Source: Dyadobacter sp. CY323 (GTDB lineage: Bacteria; Bacteroidota; Bacteroidia; Cytophagales; Spirosomataceae). From it: DNA of 64,000 nt. The stretch covers positions 1 to 64,000 of the forward strand of contig NZ_JAJUXH010000028.1 of assembly GCF_021390245.1 (NCBI RefSeq), in the 5' to 3' direction. The translations under genes and the position numbers were made by a program. The notes below the pieces were generated by a model. That model was not told the origin of the DNA and did not search any database. It was given only the letters and a program-made list of their open reading frames with translations. How positions within the stretch are numbered: the first letter of the stretch is position 1; the number at the start of each line of letters is the position of its first letter. This document shows, one piece after another, positions 17,248-25,663 of this stretch.

Positions 17248-19596
17248 TTAAAATTCCAGGCGATAGTTCAGGATCGGCAATAGCCCGGTCTGCGTCGTAA
17301 TTTTTACCAGGTCTTTTTTCACATCATAACTCTGGTTAAATGCATTCAGCCGATTGCTGACATTTTGAATATCCAGCGAAAGTGTGGACGTTGTGCGTTT
17401 TTTGTTTTTGGTATAACTCACCCGCAAATCTGTACGGAAATAATGCGGCAATTGCTCCGAGTAGCTTCTCGACCAATCACGAACGGTTTTTCCTTCTGCT
17501 CTCGACTTTTCCAGATCCACCGGCGTTACCCGGTTTCCGCCGGCACCGAGTATTTTGATGTTGGCAGCGAAAATGTTTGTTTTATTTTTCCCAACCTTCC
17601 ATTCTTTCCCGGCAACCAGATTTTGCACAAACTTGCCATTGAACCGGCTATCACGTTCCACGCCATCGCGCGCGGTATATTTGGATTGATAAAGAGATGT
17701 AGTGCTCATGAAATAAATCCCGTTTGTAAGCGATTTTTCAACCGTTAATTCCAACCCGTAACTTCTCCCTTTTCCTCCGCTAACCAGAGAATCGCTGCCA
17801 AATCCTTCGATTTCATTGAGTTGTGAGTCAAACAAAAGATAGGGTGTGGTAGTATTTGGCGGGCCAATGGGCACGTGATAGTGATGCTGGTAGTAGGTTT
17901 CAGCAAGAATGCGCCAGCTTGCCGACGGACGTAATTCATAACCCGCCACCATATGCGCCGATTTCATCAGTTTCAGGTTTTTGTTCAAAAGGTCCGTTTT
18001 ACCGTCACCCGTATTCACCTGTGCAAAATAGGTGGAAACCGATTCCGTCTTACTATGCAATCCACCGCCCAAACTAACCGTCGATTTGGGAGCAACCGAC
18101 CATTTCAGTCCCACTCTCGGCTCGATTGAAAATTCATTGTTGAGCCCCAGCAACATTCCGTGCAGACCGACATTCATGGTTACTGTGGGAGTTACCCGTG
18201 TTTTCCATTGCGCATAGGCCTGAAAAAGCTGCGTATTTCCTTTTTGATCCACATTCACTTTGGACGGACCATCCTCATTATCACGATCAAATAAGTTGAA
18301 ATCGAGGTGGTTTACGATAATTCCGAGGCGCATTGTGTTTCTTGCATTCAGCTTGTAGTTATATAAAGAAGAAATGCGCAGCGCCTGGTTTACAAAGTTC
18401 TGACTCTGGCTGGTTTGCTTTTCTTTGTCGAAATACTCGTTGCTTTGCAATGTGGCCGAATAGGAGACGATATTTTCCAGGTACGATTTACTATTGAGGT
18501 ACCGCATGTAATTCACACCTGCAATGCCTCTGTTCGATTTAAAAACCTCTTTTTCGCTTGGATCGTCGATGGCAGATGTGCTCAGACCGCCCATTCCCCA
18601 AACCGTCACTACCGCCTTTTCATCATAAGGAATGTATAATTTAAATGCACCATCCTGAAAATCCGTAGAAGCATCGCCCTGGATGTTGACGCCGATTTTA
18701 TTTAAAACAGAAAGTGTCGAATACCTGTAATTGGCAAGATAAGATGCGCCACCTTTCGCGCCGATCGGCCCCTCCGCCGCGAAATCGAGACCCAAAACGC
18801 CCGCCTGCATGGCATACTCCCGTTTTTCATTATTTCCTTTTCTGAGTTTCAGGTCAAAAACCCCGGAAGTTGCATTGCCATATTCAGCCGGGAATGCCCC
18901 GGTCAGGAAGTCCGAGTTGCTCAGGACATTGGCACTCAATGCACTGATACCGCCACCACTCGAACCTTCCGATGCAAAATGGTTTGGGTTTGGGATTTCC
19001 ACCCCTTCCATTCTCCAAAGCAATCCTTTCGGACTGTTACCCCGGATGATGATCTGATTGCTCCCGTCATCATTCGTCGCGACACCTGCAAACGACAATG
19101 CCATACGTGCCGGATCGTTCACTGCGGCCGCAAAACGTTTGGTTTGATCCACGGTAAACGACCTGCCGCTCACACTGACCATATCATTCAGCGGCGCACC
19201 ATTCTCCTTCTGCGCTTTGATAACCACCTCATCAAGAGATTTAAATGATTCTGTCAGTTTGATATTCAATTCCACTTCCTTCCCGGAACCGACATTGATT
19301 TCCTGAAGAAAGGCATCATCGTAACCGATGCTCGTAATTTTAATGGAATGGCGACCGATCGGCACCTTTTCGATCCGGAAGTTCCCCTCCGCATCCGTGG
19401 CACTTCCCATGATCGGGTTCAATGAAGTAATGATGACGTTTGCACCGATGACCGGCTGCTGGGATTCCGTATCGATCACGCGACCTTTAACGGTTTGTGC
19501 AGGCTGCTGCGCCTGGGCCGGCCGCGCCTGAGCCGGCCGCGCCTGTGCAAGGGCACAGTAGGCCGAGGCGATTAAGATGAAGAAGTATTTTTTCAT
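17248..19596 (-). CDS. TonB-dependent receptor with carboxypeptidase-D-like leader domain
   Basis: A 782-aa outer-membrane receptor: signal peptide MKKYFFILIASAYCALA, then a pentapeptide repeat (ARPAQ three times) encoded by a 15-bp GC-rich tandem repeat. Next come a carboxypeptidase-D-like beta-sandwich (VKGRVIDTESQQPVIGANV), a plug domain at about 125-250 and a 22-strand-type barrel ending NYRLEF. No SusD-like partner is adjacent. It lies 138 bp downstream of tenA on the same strand, separated by repeat locus F. Thiamin or pyrimidine uptake is therefore a possibility, not a conclusion. The ATG at 19596 is chosen to start at the signal peptide. Confidence 0.88.
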   Translation of the reverse strand: MKKYFFILIASAYCALAQARPAQARPAQAQQPAQTVKGRVIDTESQQPVIGANVIITSLNPIMGSATDAEGNFRIEKVPIGRHSIKITSIGYDDAFLQEINVGSGKEVELNIKLTESFKSLDEVVIKAQKENGAPLNDMVSVSGRSFTVDQTKRFAAAVNDPARMALSFAGVATNDDGSNQIIIRGNSPKGLLWRMEGVEIPNPNHFASEGSSGGGISALSANVLSNSDFLTGAFPAEYGNATSGVFDLKLRKGNNEKREYAMQAGVLGLDFAAEGPIGAKGGASYLANYRYSTLSVLNKIGVNIQGDASTDFQDGAFKLYIPYDEKAVVTVWGMGGLSTSAIDDPSEKEVFKSNRGIAGVNYMRYLNSKSYLENIVSYSATLQSNEYFDKEKQTSQSQNFVNQALRISSLYNYKLNARNTMRLGIIVNHLDFNLFDRDNEDGPSKVNVDQKGNTQLFQAYAQWKTRVTPTVTMNVGLHGMLLGLNNEFSIEPRVGLKWSVAPKSTVSLGGGLHSKTESVSTYFAQVNTGDGKTDLLNKNLKLMKSAHMVAGYELRPSASWRILAETYYQHHYHVPIGPPNTTTPYLLFDSQLNEIEGFGSDSLVSGGKGRSYGLELTVEKSLTNGIYFMSTTSLYQSKYTARDGVERDSRFNGKFVQNLVAGKEWKVGKNKTNIFAANIKILGAGGNRVTPVDLEKSRAEGKTVRDWSRSYSEQLPHYFRTDLRVSYTKNKKRTTSTLSLDIQNVSNRLNAFNQSYDVKKDLVKITTQTGLLPILNYRLEF

Positions 19597-19660
19597 AGCT
19601 AGTTGTTTCAATTCTGACAACCTAACTATGGCATACCCTAAAACGGCAGGGGAAAATTAT

Positions 19661-19734
19661 TTGGCGGTGGTCGGTGGTCGGCTTTCGGCGGTCGGCGGTC
19701 AATCGTCAAAAACGGCCATCGACCATCAACAGCC
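19661..19734. repeat. Heptamer arrays, locus F
   Basis: Seven consecutive 7-mers read TTGGCGG, TGGTCGG, TGGTCGG, CTTTCGG, CGGTCGG, CGGTCAA, TCGTCAA (19661-19709). An opposed stretch at 19711-19734 contains CGACCATC and GGCCATC, the reverse complement of GATGGTCG-like heptamers. The array ends at the base before the tenA stop codon at 19735. The heptamer class resembles locus B. Confidence 0.72.
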
Positions 19735-20382
19735 TCAATTCCACTCCTCCAACCTATACGCACTATCCCAAAACACATATTCCAGCCGTGATGCAGTTTT
19801 ATATGCCTGGATCATCTGCTGCCTCACCTGTTCCGATGCATTTTCCGCGAGCTGGTCGCAGAGGTTGATCGCTTTTTGTACCGAATTCGCGAAATCTTCT
19901 CCGGAATAGGCATTGATCCAATTTTGGTATGGATTGGGAAAGACCTGATTTTCACTGATGTAGTCCCCTATTTTTTTATAGATCCAAAAACAGGGCAACA
20001 ATGCTGCTACCGAGACCTCATAACTCTGAAAAGCACTGACAGACAGCAGGTAATGCGTATAAGTAAAACATCCGGGAGATTTCCCACCGTCAAAACCGAT
20101 CGCATATTCATTAAAATAACCCAAATGCAACGCCCGCTCGACGAGAATCGCATTTTGGGCGAACTGCAGAAAATCCAGTAACTCGTGACTGCTTCCGGAC
20201 TTCGTGCCGGTAACTGCCAGCGCTTTCGCAAAATCCGCCAGATAAAGCGAATCCTGATAAATGTAGAATTTGAATTTCTCAACCGGCAGCGTTCCTTCTT
20301 TCATTTCCTGATTAAACGGATGAAGTAAAATCTGCTCGTAAATGGGCAATGCATTTTCCCAGAGAAGGTCTGTGAATTTCAT
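19735..20382 (-). CDS. tenA: TenA-family thiaminase II / aminopyrimidine aminohydrolase
   Basis: A 215-aa TenA enzyme that salvages the pyrimidine moiety from degraded thiamin, yielding HMP for ThiD. Active-site residues of the family are visible: Asp44 in IYQDSLYL, Tyr/Phe-rich HYLL around 110-113, the catalytic Cys131 in LPCFWIY and Glu199 in RLEYVFWD. Length is typical. Its start overlaps the thiD stop by 4 bp, indicating translational coupling within the riboswitch-controlled operon. Confidence 0.94.
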   Translation of the reverse strand: MKFTDLLWENALPIYEQILLHPFNQEMKEGTLPVEKFKFYIYQDSLYLADFAKALAVTGTKSGSSHELLDFLQFAQNAILVERALHLGYFNEYAIGFDGGKSPGCFTYTHYLLSVSAFQSYEVSVAALLPCFWIYKKIGDYISENQVFPNPYQNWINAYSGEDFANSVQKAINLCDQLAENASEQVRQQMIQAYKTASRLEYVFWDSAYRLEEWN

Positions 20383-21200
20383 GGTATAATCTGCATGGGT
20401 AGTGGTGAGAACGAATGATTGAGTGGGCCGGGACCGGATCCGGTATTTACATTTTTACCTGCTTCAATCGCATTGGAAATGTATCCTTTCGCAAAAATGA
20501 TCGACTCTGCCAGCGAATTCCCTTTTGCTACAAAAGTGGCAATGGCCGACGAAAGCGTGCAGCCCGTACCGTGCACATTCCGGCTATCAATGAAATCGCT
20601 TTCCAGGATCAGGGTTTCTTCATCTTTTTGGGCAAAAACGTCGGATAATGTCGGCGTGGAGAGATGTCCGCCTTTCAATAACACCGCCCCACAACCTTTT
20701 GCTACCATTTCTTCGGCAGCCAGCTTCATTTCATCCACCGTCTTTATGTTACGGGAAATTAAGATCTGACCTTCGTCCAGGTTTGGCGTGATCAAATGCA
20801 CTTTGGGGAAAATCTTGTCCCATAGCGCCTCAATCGTCTCATCCTGAATCAATTTCGATCCACTTGTCGATACCATAACCGGATCAAAAACGACAAATTT
20901 TGGCTGATAGCGATCCAGTATTCTGGCAATAACCATGGCAACTTCCACCGTATTCACCATCCCGATCTTGACCGCATCCACCGTTAAATCCTCGAATATG
21001 GCTTCAAGTTGTTCCATTACGAAAGCGGGAGGTACCGGATGTATTGCCCTCACTCCCAACGTGTTTTGCGCGGTTAATGCGGTGATTGCAGACGCTCCGT
21101 AAGCTCCCAGGGCTGCGATGGTTTTCAAATCGGCCTGAATTCCGGCGCCGCCGCTGCTATCTGAGCCGGCGATTGTAAGTATGGTTGGGTAACGTGACAT
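20379..21200 (-). CDS. thiD: Hydroxymethylpyrimidine (phosphate) kinase ThiD
   Basis: A 273-aa ribokinase-fold kinase that phosphorylates HMP to HMP-P and HMP-PP. Motifs: the N-terminal TIAGSDSSGGAGIQADLKT, VFDPVMVSTSG, TPNLDE, and the anion-hole/base motif DSRNVHGTGCTLSSAIA near residue 210. It overlaps tenA by 4 bp and follows thiE after 68 bp. Together with ThiM and ThiE it supplies both halves of thiamin phosphate by salvage. Confidence 0.96.
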   Translation of the reverse strand: MSRYPTILTIAGSDSSGGAGIQADLKTIAALGAYGASAITALTAQNTLGVRAIHPVPPAFVMEQLEAIFEDLTVDAVKIGMVNTVEVAMVIARILDRYQPKFVVFDPVMVSTSGSKLIQDETIEALWDKIFPKVHLITPNLDEGQILISRNIKTVDEMKLAAEEMVAKGCGAVLLKGGHLSTPTLSDVFAQKDEETLILESDFIDSRNVHGTGCTLSSAIATFVAKGNSLAESIIFAKGYISNAIEAGKNVNTGSGPGPLNHSFSPLPMQIIP

Positions 21201-21268
21201 ATCGTTATTTTAAAGTCATTTATTGTCACTTTTTGTCATTGGTTGTTTTGTCTGAGGAACTAGTAGAG

Positions 21269-21928
21269 CTATGGGATCTGCATGGCATTTTTGAGCCTGA
21301 ATGCGGCTTCATAGGGGGAGGTAGCGCTGCAAATGGCCGAGACGACGGCGATAATTTCAGCCCCGTTCGTGACTGCTTCACGGATATTGTTGCCATTCAA
21401 CCCGCCGATCACAGCGATTGGCTGCGTACTGTTTTGTTTTACCCATTTGAGACCGTCCATTTCCCAAGGCTTTTCGAGATCCGTTTTGGTCTGCGTCGAA
21501 AAAAGCGGGCTGACTGCCAGATAAGAAATATCCCATTCTTCCGCCTCCAGTACATCCGCCTGACGTTCCGCCGAGATACCGATTATTTTCCCCGGAGGAA
21601 GTATTTGATTTACCAGCTCAAAAGGCATATCACTCTGCCCGATATGGATACCGTCCGCATCCACGGCCAGAGCTACATCCACCCGGTCGTTGATGATTAA
21701 AGGGACATTGTAAGGTTTCAAAATGTCTTTTAAGCGTTTCGCCCGGTCTATAAACGCGCGGGTCGATAATGTTTTTTCCCTGAGCTGAACCATCGTGACC
21801 CCACCCTGCACAGCTTCCTCCACCACCCAATAAAAATCGCGGCCAAGGCAGGCGGCTTCGTCGGTAACCAGGTAAAGGTGCAGGTTTTTGTCCGGAGTTG
21901 TCAGGGATTGTTCGGGGTTGTTTGGCAT
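21269..21928 (-). CDS. thiE: Thiamin-phosphate synthase ThiE
   Basis: A 219-aa TIM-barrel enzyme joining HMP-PP and thiazole phosphate. Motifs: LYLVTDEAACLGR, GVTMVQLREK near residue 50, PLIINDRVDVALAVDADGIHIGQSD, and C-terminal IAVIGGLNGNNIREAVTNGA. The ATG at 21928 is preferred. A GTG at 21979 overlaps the thiM stop (GTGA) and would add 17 residues, but that stretch is encoded by GGGTTGT-type repetitive sequence and is not part of the domain. It is second in the riboswitch operon. No ThiC, ThiG or ThiH is nearby, so this is a salvage set. Confidence 0.93.
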   Translation of the reverse strand: MPNNPEQSLTTPDKNLHLYLVTDEAACLGRDFYWVVEEAVQGGVTMVQLREKTLSTRAFIDRAKRLKDILKPYNVPLIINDRVDVALAVDADGIHIGQSDMPFELVNQILPPGKIIGISAERQADVLEAEEWDISYLAVSPLFSTQTKTDLEKPWEMDGLKWVKQNSTQPIAVIGGLNGNNIREAVTNGAEIIAVVSAICSATSPYEAAFRLKNAMQIP

Positions 21929-21975
21929 TTGGTCAGGGGTTGTTGTGTGGTAATTTGGACTTAGGGTTGTTAACC

Positions 21976-22767
21976 TCACCTCACTTCCGCCATTTCCGCC
22001 AGCTGGGCCGGGGTTATTTCGGCGAGAGAGTCAAGAAAAGCGATTTGGAATGAACCAGGGGATTTTGCATTGCTGAAAGCGAGTTCGCCGCATACGCCCA
22101 TGGTTACCGCTGCTGAAACGGCGGCTTCAAATGGGTCCTGAACGATGGCCGCGTAGGCTCCTGCAATGGCCGATGCCGAACATCCCATTCCCGTCACTCT
22201 GGTCATCAACGGCACACCATTTGAAACATAGGCAATGCGCTCGCCACTGACAATCACATCCGTGGCACCGCTCACACTTACCACAGCCCCAAAACGCTTC
22301 GAAAGCGCCCGGGCGGCGTCAATGGTATCGGTAGAACTGGCGGTACTGTCGACCCCTTTTGTCTGGATGCTCGCCCCGGCCAGTGCAAGGATTTCCGAAC
22401 CATTCCCCCGGATGATCGTTGGCCGAGCCGCCTCCATCAGGCTGGTCAACACATGATTGCGGTATGGAGTAGCACCTGCGCCTACAGGGTCAAGCACGAT
22501 CGGCTTGTGCTGATTTGCTGCGGCGGTCATCGCCAGCTTCATTCCTTCGACCCAGAGAGGAGCCAGCGTACCAATGTTTACAACGAGCGCTCCGGCAATG
22601 GCTACCATATCTTCCACTTCCTCCAAAGCATGCGCCATGACGGGTGACGCACCAAGTGCGAGCAGCGCATTGGCAGTATAATTCATCACCACGAAATTCG
22701 TAATGTTATGAACCAGTGGCGAAGAAGCCCTGAGATTCAGCAGATTTGTTTGTAGTTGAAATTCCAT
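21976..22767 (-). CDS. thiM: Hydroxyethylthiazole kinase ThiM
   Basis: A 263-aa kinase that phosphorylates hydroxyethylthiazole. Motifs: SPLVHNITNFVVMNYTANALLALGASPVMAH is the hallmark N-terminal region (residues about 16-46). It also has KPIVLDPVGAGATPYR, IRGNGSEILALAG and the catalytic TRVTGMGCSASAIAGAY around 190. It is the first gene after the TPP riboswitch, with about 110 nt between aptamer and ATG, so expression should fall when TPP is abundant. Confidence 0.96.
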   Translation of the reverse strand: MEFQLQTNLLNLRASSPLVHNITNFVVMNYTANALLALGASPVMAHALEEVEDMVAIAGALVVNIGTLAPLWVEGMKLAMTAAANQHKPIVLDPVGAGATPYRNHVLTSLMEAARPTIIRGNGSEILALAGASIQTKGVDSTASSTDTIDAARALSKRFGAVVSVSGATDVIVSGERIAYVSNGVPLMTRVTGMGCSASAIAGAYAAIVQDPFEAAVSAAVTMGVCGELAFSNAKSPGSFQIAFLDSLAEITPAQLAEMAEVR

Positions 22768-22818
22768 GTTCTGATGTTTGAATTTTACAGAATAGAATGA
22801 CCCCGGGCAGAAACTTTA

Positions 22819-22841
22819 ACATGCAAGAACGAGCTGCATGT
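22819..22841 (-). promoter_or_regulatory. Hairpin between riboswitch aptamer and thiM
   Basis: A perfect 7-bp inverted repeat ACATGCA / TGCATGT with a 9-nt loop lies between the aptamer and thiM. It may belong to the expression platform. There is no strong U-run after it, so a classical terminator is not evident. Confidence 0.4.
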
Positions 22842-22879
22842 TATTGAAAGTGAGAAAAGACCGTATCGATCTTGCATTC

Positions 22880-22956
22880 GCTTTTTCCTACGACAGTACC
22901 AACTGTGTCAGGTTCGGAGGGTATAAATCTCAGTCCTTTTTGGACACCCCTAAAGC
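22880..22956 (-). ncRNA. TPP riboswitch (THI element)
   Basis: On the minus strand the sequence carries the conserved parts in order: GGGGTG at the start of P2, CTGAGA (in GGACTGAGATTTATACCC), ACCTGA (in CCGAACCTGACACAG) and the closing GTAGGAAAAAGCG. Pairing GGACC-like and CAGTTGGTACTG stems fit P3 and P4/P5. It precedes thiM-thiE-thiD-tenA, whose products make thiamin phosphate. Confidence 0.93.
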
Positions 22957-23017
22957 CATTCTTAGCTGCGAATGTAGTAGTTTTGGATGGTTTATAAAAA
23001 ATTCTGCTCACCAGACG

Positions 23018-23692
23018 ATGATTAAAGCTGCAATATTTGACATGGACGGATTACTGATCGACTCCGAGCCGATCTGGACCGAGGCCGCCCGCGAAGTGAT
23101 GCAAAAGGTCAATTTTGAAATTTCAGATGCATTAAAACTGCAGACTACCGGGCTGTCGATCAAATTGTTCCTGGATTTTTGCCACAAGATCCAGCCTTGG
23201 AATACACCGAGCTTTGAAGAACTCGAATCGCTCATACTTGAAAAAGCTCACCGGGATATTCTCGCCAATGCAGTGGCCATGCCGGGTGCGATTGCATTGG
23301 TCAAACAACTGAAAGCCACCGGACTGATGCTCGCAGTCGCCTCGGCCTCACATATGGATCTGATCGAAGGTGTTTTGAGACGATTGGAAATTATTGACTA
23401 TTTTGACACCTGGCATTCGGGCGAACTGGAGGAATTCACCAAACCACATCCGGCGGTATATCTCTCTACTGCCAAAAAGCTGGGCGTACTACCGGAAGAA
23501 TGCATTGCATTCGAAGATTCGCACGCCGGGCTGCGGTCGGCACATGCGGCTGGAATGATAACGATTTCGGTCCCGGCCATGGAAGTTTACGACGATCCAA
23601 AATTCAATCTGGCACATTATAAGATCAATTCTCTGGAAAAATATATATTGAGTGAAATGTCGGGTGTTCCTCAAAACACCTTTGAAAACTAA
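23018..23692 (+). CDS. HAD-family phosphatase, HxpB-like
   Basis: A 224-aa HAD hydrolase of the beta-phosphoglucomutase/hexitol-phosphatase group. Motif I is FDMDGLLIDSEP with nucleophile Asp8 and Asp10, motif II is VASAS near residue 109, the conserved lysine is in TKPHPAVY and motif III is AFEDSHAGLRSA. The cap is helical. The ATG at 23018 is the true start; a longer frame from 22838 merely reads through the antisense strand of the TPP riboswitch. Substrate by homology is a sugar or hexitol phosphate. HAD enzymes that dephosphorylate thiamin monophosphate are also known, and this gene is divergent from the thiamin operon. Confidence 0.9.
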   Translation: MIKAAIFDMDGLLIDSEPIWTEAAREVMQKVNFEISDALKLQTTGLSIKLFLDFCHKIQPWNTPSFEELESLILEKAHRDILANAVAMPGAIALVKQLKATGLMLAVASASHMDLIEGVLRRLEIIDYFDTWHSGELEEFTKPHPAVYLSTAKKLGVLPEECIAFEDSHAGLRSAHAAGMITISVPAMEVYDDPKFNLAHYKINSLEKYILSEMSGVPQNTFEN

Positions 23693-23716
23693 CCCTGAAT
23701 CCTCTTACTGAACTCA

Positions 23717-25057
23717 ATGATCGGACTCCGGCACTTCAGCATAATGATCATGATCAGGATCGCGGTGATCGTCCTGAGCGTAATCGCCTTGGCGTGGCTT
23801 GCATCCAAACACACCAATGAAACGCTGATATATGTGCTGGGGACGATCTTCATTTTTGTTCAGGCATCACTTCTGTATCAGTATGTTACGAATGTAAACC
23901 GCAAGCTGACGTACTTTCTTGAATCGGTCCGTTATTCTGATTTTACGATCAATTTCAGGTCAGATAACAAAATGGGCCGGACCTTCAAAGAACTTAATCA
24001 GCAGTTTAATGAAGTTTTACATGCATTTCGTCAGGCACGGGCTGAAAAGGAAGCGAACCTGCAATACCTCAATACGATCGTGCAGCATATCGGCACCGGC
24101 CTCATTACATTCGACGCCACCGGGCAGGTAAACCTGATCAACAATGCCGCATTGCGCATGCTAGGCATTTACCGGCTGCACCAGCTTGGTGAGCTGAAAG
24201 ACAGGCACCCAAGGTTATTTGAACTGCTGTCAAACCTCAACAGCGGCGTCCGCGAATTGTACCGTACCCCTTCCGACCAACCGCTGGCTTTGCAGGGGGC
24301 TGCCATTCAGTTGCGCGGCATGTGGGTTAGGATTGTGGTTTTACAGAATATCCAGACGGAATTACAGCAACAGGAAGTCGAATCCTGGCAAAACCTTACC
24401 CGTGTTCTCCGCCACGAGATCATGAACTCCATGACGCCGATTGTTTCCCTCGTGGGTACTATGAGGCTGATCGTCAACGAAGATATCGAAAAGTCGACCA
24501 GCGACCAGGAAGCTGTTAACGACCTGAAAGAGGCTCTATCGACCTTAGAAAAGAGAAGTAAAGGAATGATGCAATTTGTAAATGCATACCGCGATTTTAC
24601 TACTTTGCCTAAACCCGTTTTTGCGAATCTGAGCGTTGCCGAGCTGTTACAGGAAGTTTTACAATTGCTGCAAACCGACCTGACGCACTCTGGAGTACTC
24701 TGGAGAATCACCGTCAAACCGGAAACATTGATCGTAAAAGCCGATGCCAGCCAGATCCAGCAGGTATTGATCAACCTCGTAAAGAATGCCTCGGAAGCTT
24801 TTTCCACTCAAACAAGCCGGTTAATCACATTAAATGCCTATCAGGCCGATAGTACGGTGATGATCGAGGTGGAAGACAATGGCGATGGAATTGAGCCCGA
24901 AGCGATGGAAAACATCTTTATTCCTTTTTATACCACCAAAAAAACCGGCTCCGGTATCGGACTAAGCCTTTCCCGCCAAATTCTGCAACAACACAATGGT
25001 CAGCTTAATGTCGCCTCGGAGGTGGGAAAAGGTACACGCTTCACGCTGATGATCTGA
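23717..25057 (+). CDS. Sensor histidine kinase, NtrY/NtrB-like
   Basis: A 446-aa membrane kinase. Two TM helices (about 10-30 and 35-57) enclose almost no periplasmic loop. A HAMP-like linker, a PAS-like domain (about 110-215), and a HisKA with phospho-acceptor His233 in LRHEIMNSMTP follow. HATPase motifs are NLVKNASEA, DNGDGI and GSGIGLSLS. The NHxxMNSxTP form is typical of kinases paired with sigma54-dependent NtrC-type regulators. No response regulator adjoins it; the only NtrC-type regulator in the window is at 11342. It starts 24 bp after the HAD phosphatase and may be co-transcribed with it. Confidence 0.92.
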   Translation: MIGLRHFSIMIMIRIAVIVLSVIALAWLASKHTNETLIYVLGTIFIFVQASLLYQYVTNVNRKLTYFLESVRYSDFTINFRSDNKMGRTFKELNQQFNEVLHAFRQARAEKEANLQYLNTIVQHIGTGLITFDATGQVNLINNAALRMLGIYRLHQLGELKDRHPRLFELLSNLNSGVRELYRTPSDQPLALQGAAIQLRGMWVRIVVLQNIQTELQQQEVESWQNLTRVLRHEIMNSMTPIVSLVGTMRLIVNEDIEKSTSDQEAVNDLKEALSTLEKRSKGMMQFVNAYRDFTTLPKPVFANLSVAELLQEVLQLLQTDLTHSGVLWRITVKPETLIVKADASQIQQVLINLVKNASEAFSTQTSRLITLNAYQADSTVMIEVEDNGDGIEPEAMENIFIPFYTTKKTGSGIGLSLSRQILQQHNGQLNVASEVGKGTRFTLMI

Positions 25058-25167
25058 CAACGGATCCACATTCCGGTTAATCCACTCAATAAAATCTTAC
25101 TGTGATTTCAAATCGTATATTACAACGGTTTGATTTCCGTTAATGTCCTGGAAAAAAAGATATGATT

Positions 25168-25593
25168 ATGAAAAAATATGTGTGGTTGGGGTTGGTTGCT
25201 GCAACTGTTTTTTGTTGTAAAAATTCAGGGGTTGATAAAAAGGACGAAGGACTGAAATACAAGGAAACCGTGACGATCAACGATGTCCCAAAAGCTACTC
25301 TGACGTTTTTTGATGTCGTCGACAGTCGTTGTCCCGAAGGTGTAACTTGTATCTGGGGTGGAAATGCAACCGTTGATCTACTGCTATCCGGCGTGACAAC
25401 CGAGGGAGGCGTCAATGAACATGTTAAACTGTGTATCGGTACCTGTGATGCAAAAGTGGCGGGAGATACGCTGGTCCGAAATTTCGCCGGGCAGCAATAC
25501 CGCTTTGTTTTGCAGGATGTAAAACCTTACCCGAAAGTGGAGCAGGGTAAAAAGGAAGACTACCGTATTTTGCTGAAAATCGAAAAAAAATAG
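25168..25593 (+). CDS. Putative small lipoprotein, function unknown
   Basis: A 141-aa exported protein, MKKYVWLGLVAATVFCCKN, whose signal ends at a cysteine and so may be lipid-anchored, although TVFC is a poor lipobox. The mature part contains DSRCPEGVTCIWGGNA, a cysteine-containing motif I have seen in small uncharacterised Bacteroidota proteins, plus another cysteine pair (CIGTC). No enzymatic motif. An ATG two codons upstream (25162) is an alternative start. It ends 4 bp before a dispersed palindromic element. Confidence 0.78.
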   Translation: MKKYVWLGLVAATVFCCKNSGVDKKDEGLKYKETVTINDVPKATLTFFDVVDSRCPEGVTCIWGGNATVDLLLSGVTTEGGVNEHVKLCIGTCDAKVAGDTLVRNFAGQQYRFVLQDVKPYPKVEQGKKEDYRILLKIEKK

Positions 25594-25597
25594 AGAG

Positions 25598-25644
25598 AGA
25601 CTTGGCAAGTCTTCAAGACGGGGTCGCCCAGACTTGCCAAGTCT
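25598..25644. repeat. Dispersed double-palindrome element, copy 1
   Basis: 15-bp arms AGACTTGGCAAGTCT and AGACTTGCCAAGTCT flank a 17-nt loop containing AAGACGGGGTCGCC. The arms are perfect inverted repeats of each other, and each arm is itself a 7-1-7 palindrome. The same structure and loop recur at 33441-33485. It lies between convergent genes, 4 bp after a stop codon. It has no T-run, so it is not an ordinary terminator. Confidence 0.85.
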
Positions 25645-25663
25645 GAATTTAAAAACTTCCCGA

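Noticed and set aside
22838..23017. 60-residue N-terminal extension of the HAD phosphatase frame
   Set aside because: It is the antisense of the TPP riboswitch; the HAD motif begins directly after the ATG at 23018.
25598..25644. Ordinary intrinsic terminator
   Set aside because: No T-run follows on either strand, and the loop is conserved in a second copy; a dispersed repeat explains it better.
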